Notes under the pieces: generated by a model
Database searches by the model: none
Told to the model about the DNA's origin: nothing
Seen by the model: only the letters and a program-made list of their open reading frames with translations
Position numbers and translations under genes: made by a program
NCBI RefSeq assembly: GCF_000286455.1
Contig: NZ_ALKG01000040.1
Coordinates: forward strand, 1-44,216
Length of the DNA stretch: 44,216 bases
Direction of reading: 5' to 3'
DNA from: Selenomonas sp. FOBRC6
GTDB taxonomy: Bacteria; Bacillota; Negativicutes; Selenomonadales; Selenomonadaceae
Shown here: positions 42,349 to 44,216 of the stretch, one piece after another
Layout: each line of letters opens with the position of its first letter
How positions within the stretch are numbered: position 1 is the first letter of the stretch

Positions 42349-43080
42349 ATGGACACGATTGCAAGACTCAGAGAAATCCTAGCAAGCAGCAACCGTGCGG
42401 TATTCTTCGGCGGGGCGGGGATGTCCACGGAGTCGGGGATTCCCGACTTTCGCAGTGCGGGCGGCATCTACAGCGAGACGCTGCACAGGGAGTTCGCCCC
42501 CGAGCAGATGGCATCGCACAGCTTTCTCATGGCGCACCCCGCCGAGTTCTTCGACTTCTATCGGCGACGCTTCGTCTATCTCTCCGCCGCGCCGAACGCG
42601 GGACACTACGCCCTCGCGGAGCTTGAGCGGCAGGGACACCTCGCGGCGGTTGTAACGCAGAACATCGACGGCCTCCATCAGGCAGCGGGCTCCAAGACGG
42701 TCTACGAGTTGCACGGCTCGATCCGCCGTGCACACTGCACAGACTGCGGCGCGCATTACGAGCTCGACTACATCCTGCACCATCGCCCCGTGCCGCACTG
42801 CTCCTGCGGCGGTATCGTCCGCCCCGATGTCGTATTATATGAAGAGAGTCTCGACAATGCGACCATCGAGGGCGCGATCGCGGCGATCCGCGCGGCGGAC
42901 ACACTCATCATCGGCGGCACCTCGCTCATCGTCTACCCTGCGGCAGGGCTGATCGACTATTTCCGTGGGGCACACCTCGTCCTCATCAACAGGAGCGAGA
43001 CGCGCGCAGACAGACGTGCCGAGCTCGTCATCCGCGAACCGATCGGGGATGTGCTGCACGAGGCGCTGCCAGAGGAATAA
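42349..43080 (+). CDS. cobB: NAD-dependent protein deacylase (sirtuin)
   Basis: A 243-residue Sir2 protein removing acyl groups from lysines using NAD. It has FFGGAGMSTESGIPDFRSAGG, TQNIDGLHQAAG, ELHGSIRRAHC with the catalytic His, and four zinc Cys (CTDC and CSCGG). The late IIGGTSLIVYPAAGL and INRSET segments bind NAD. GGGAGG lies 6 bases before the ATG at 42349. No separate plus-strand promoter is evident between it and peptide copy C, so it may be read from the upstream promoter. Confidence 0.95.
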   Translation: MDTIARLREILASSNRAVFFGGAGMSTESGIPDFRSAGGIYSETLHREFAPEQMASHSFLMAHPAEFFDFYRRRFVYLSAAPNAGHYALAELERQGHLAAVVTQNIDGLHQAAGSKTVYELHGSIRRAHCTDCGAHYELDYILHHRPVPHCSCGGIVRPDVVLYEESLDNATIEGAIAAIRAADTLIIGGTSLIVYPAAGLIDYFRGAHLVLINRSETRADRRAELVIREPIGDVLHEALPEE

Positions 43081-43094
43081 AGGCTTCATTTGGG

Positions 43095-43219
43095 GCGCCC
43101 CTATCGGCTCGCAAGCTCGCCACTTCCCCCGCTTCGGCGGGGGAAGCCAATATACCGTAACCTCAGCCTCCCCCGTTCACAACGGGGGAGGGGGACCGCG
43201 TAAGCGGTGGAAGGGGCGC
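43095..43219. repeat. Palindromic interspersed repeat with terminal inverted repeats
   Basis: A 125-base element begins GCGCCCCT and ends with the exact complement AGGGGCGC. Inside are a CTTCCCCCGC/GCGGGGGAAG hairpin, a CCTCCCCCGTT/AACGGGGGAGG hairpin and CCGCGTAAGCGG. It fills the gap between convergent sirtuin and DMT genes. A shorter relative lies at 27398-27451. It resembles a MITE or REP-type element. Confidence 0.7.
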
Positions 43220-43245
43220 TCCGAGAGCAGCCCTCCTTTTGTTTT

Positions 43246-44130
43246 TCAACGCACCTTCCCCCGCCTTACACTCTGCAGCAGAATCCCGCCCATGATGAGC
43301 ACGAGCGCGAGGAACGCCGCACTGCTCATCTCCTCATCAAGCGTTATGGCAGAGACGACGAGCGAGAGAAGTGGGACGAAGTAGGCGAGGTTGGCGACCA
43401 TAGCCGAGTTCCGCGCCCCCTGCAATGCCATCGCCCACCAGAGATAGCCCACGGCATCGATAAAGACGCCGAGCCACAAGAGGCCGAGCCACTGTGTCCA
43501 CGAGAGCGTGACCCACACCTCCGTGAGAAGTGTCACGGGCAGAGAGCAGAGCGCTGTCGTTCCCCATGCCATAATCATCATCACCGTCTGATCAATGTTC
43601 CTCCGCTTGTTCAGCACACAAAAGAGACCGTAGCAGAGTGCCGCGAGCAGACAGGCGGCGGCGCCGAGCATTCCATTTCCCTCGGCGCTGCCCTCCCCGC
43701 CGAGGGTGAGTACCACCACGCCGGAGAACGAGAGGAGCAGCGCAGCGGCGGTGCGCACCGTGATCCGCTCCCCGAGAAGGAGTGCCGCAAAAAGGACGAT
43801 CATCATCGGCCAGAGGAAGTTGAGAATGCAGGCCTCCTGCGAGGTCAGCTGCGTCAGACCATAGTAGTAAAGCCCCGAATAGAGGAAAAGCCCGAGGAAG
43901 CCCAGCCCCACCATCGCCGCATAGTTGCGTATGTCATAGGTGCGAAACACGCGCCCACCGTCGCGCACCAGCTGCACGCCAAGCAGGAACAGGCTCGCAG
44001 CAAACGTGCTCAGAAAGAGCGCCTCATACGTTGGAATCGTCGAGAGGAGACTCTTTACCAGCGCCGCCGTTGTCGACCAGATCACGACCGCACTGACCGC
44101 ATAGAAATAGACACGTTTCTGCCCCTGCAT
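43246..44130 (-). CDS. DMT/EamA-family transporter
   Basis: A 294-residue inner-membrane protein with ten predicted helices in two EamA repeats (about residues 8-135 and 150-285). Family-typical features are YAVSAVVIWSTTAALVKSLL, a conserved Pro-Trp helix (NFLWPMMIVLFAALLLGE) and YLWWAMALQGARNSAMVANLAYFVPLLSLV. AAGGAG lies 8 bases before the ATG. These proteins export or import small metabolites such as amino acids; the substrate is unknown. The 86 bases beyond the start hold nothing I can name. Confidence 0.92.
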   Translation of the reverse strand: MQGQKRVYFYAVSAVVIWSTTAALVKSLLSTIPTYEALFLSTFAASLFLLGVQLVRDGGRVFRTYDIRNYAAMVGLGFLGLFLYSGLYYYGLTQLTSQEACILNFLWPMMIVLFAALLLGERITVRTAAALLLSFSGVVVLTLGGEGSAEGNGMLGAAACLLAALCYGLFCVLNKRRNIDQTVMMIMAWGTTALCSLPVTLLTEVWVTLSWTQWLGLLWLGVFIDAVGYLWWAMALQGARNSAMVANLAYFVPLLSLVVSAITLDEEMSSAAFLALVLIMGGILLQSVRRGKVR

Positions 44131-44216
44131 GACAAGACTCCTTCATCCATCGCCTTTACTTGACCACTGTCCCCTACTTCGCCGCACGCACCTGTTTTCC
44201 TGCATACACAAATAAA

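Noticed and set aside
1-44216. Prophage, integrase, insertion sequence or CRISPR array.
   Set aside because: No transposase, integrase, phage structural gene or repeat-spacer array was found on either strand; the only mobile-like sequence is the small palindromic repeat.

Overview
The window looks like chromosomal DNA from an oral or gut member of the Selenomonadaceae (Negativicutes), closest in character to Selenomonas. It is GC-rich and has Firmicutes-type ribosome binding sites and an HPr with both His15 and Ser46. It also encodes a TonB-dependent outer-membrane receptor, which fits a diderm Firmicute. Assignment to genus is inference.

Layout. 1-2.4 kb: a Ser/Asp-rich small protein followed by a CARF-HEPN (Csm6/Csx1-like) ribonuclease gene, with no CRISPR array or cas gene in view. 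2.4-5.9 kb (minus): a TPP-riboswitch-controlled thiamine salvage operon, cytX-thiM-thiD-thiW. 5.9-7.7 kb (minus): a PRC-barrel protein and a membrane TPR protein. 7.8-11.5 kb: ptsH, a terminator-like hairpin, ptsI, a small ferredoxin and galM. 11.6-13.9 kb: sucC-sucD. 13.9-17.7 kb: a decayed TPM-domain gene, then three tandem secreted paralogues with an EF-hand-like loop. 17.7-19.7 kb: an unrecognised minus-strand gene and a class I fructose-bisphosphate aldolase. 19.7-23.1 kb (minus): an operon of ADP-ribosylglycohydrolase, NCS1 permease and PfkB kinase, probably for nucleoside salvage or catabolism. 23.1-25.2 kb: an orphan peptide-binding lipoprotein and a frameshifted remnant. 25.2-28.5 kb (minus): a module of vWA protein, helix-turn-helix protein, Cys-rich small protein and a broken rtcB, plus a small hypothetical gene. 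28.6-34.3 kb: ogt, a hotdog thioesterase, and two DXS-like genes flanking a flavodoxin-fold oxidoreductase. 34.3-36.4 kb: tRNA-Ala, a PNPOx-like protein and an aldehyde dehydrogenase. 36.5-41.7 kb: an iron/siderophore or haem uptake operon (permease, ATPase, binding protein, TonB receptor). 41.7-44.2 kb: two tandem copies of a tiny hydrophobic-peptide locus, a sirtuin, a palindromic repeat and a DMT-family exporter.

Most interesting signals. (1) Three copies of a 26-residue hydrophobic peptide gene (36.5, 41.8 and 42.1 kb) each face a convergent minus-strand promoter with consensus-like boxes at 17-bp spacing and a strong terminator. This is the architecture of a type I toxin-antitoxin locus. 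(2) The vWA gene and the Cys-rich/rtcB genes share a palindromic operator placed at exactly the same distance from an extended -10 box, so they look co-regulated. rtcB itself has an internal deletion removing its N-terminal metal-binding region. (3) The CARF-HEPN gene stands alone next to an acidic low-complexity partner. (4) Two tandem DXS-like enzymes have lost a conserved active-site motif.
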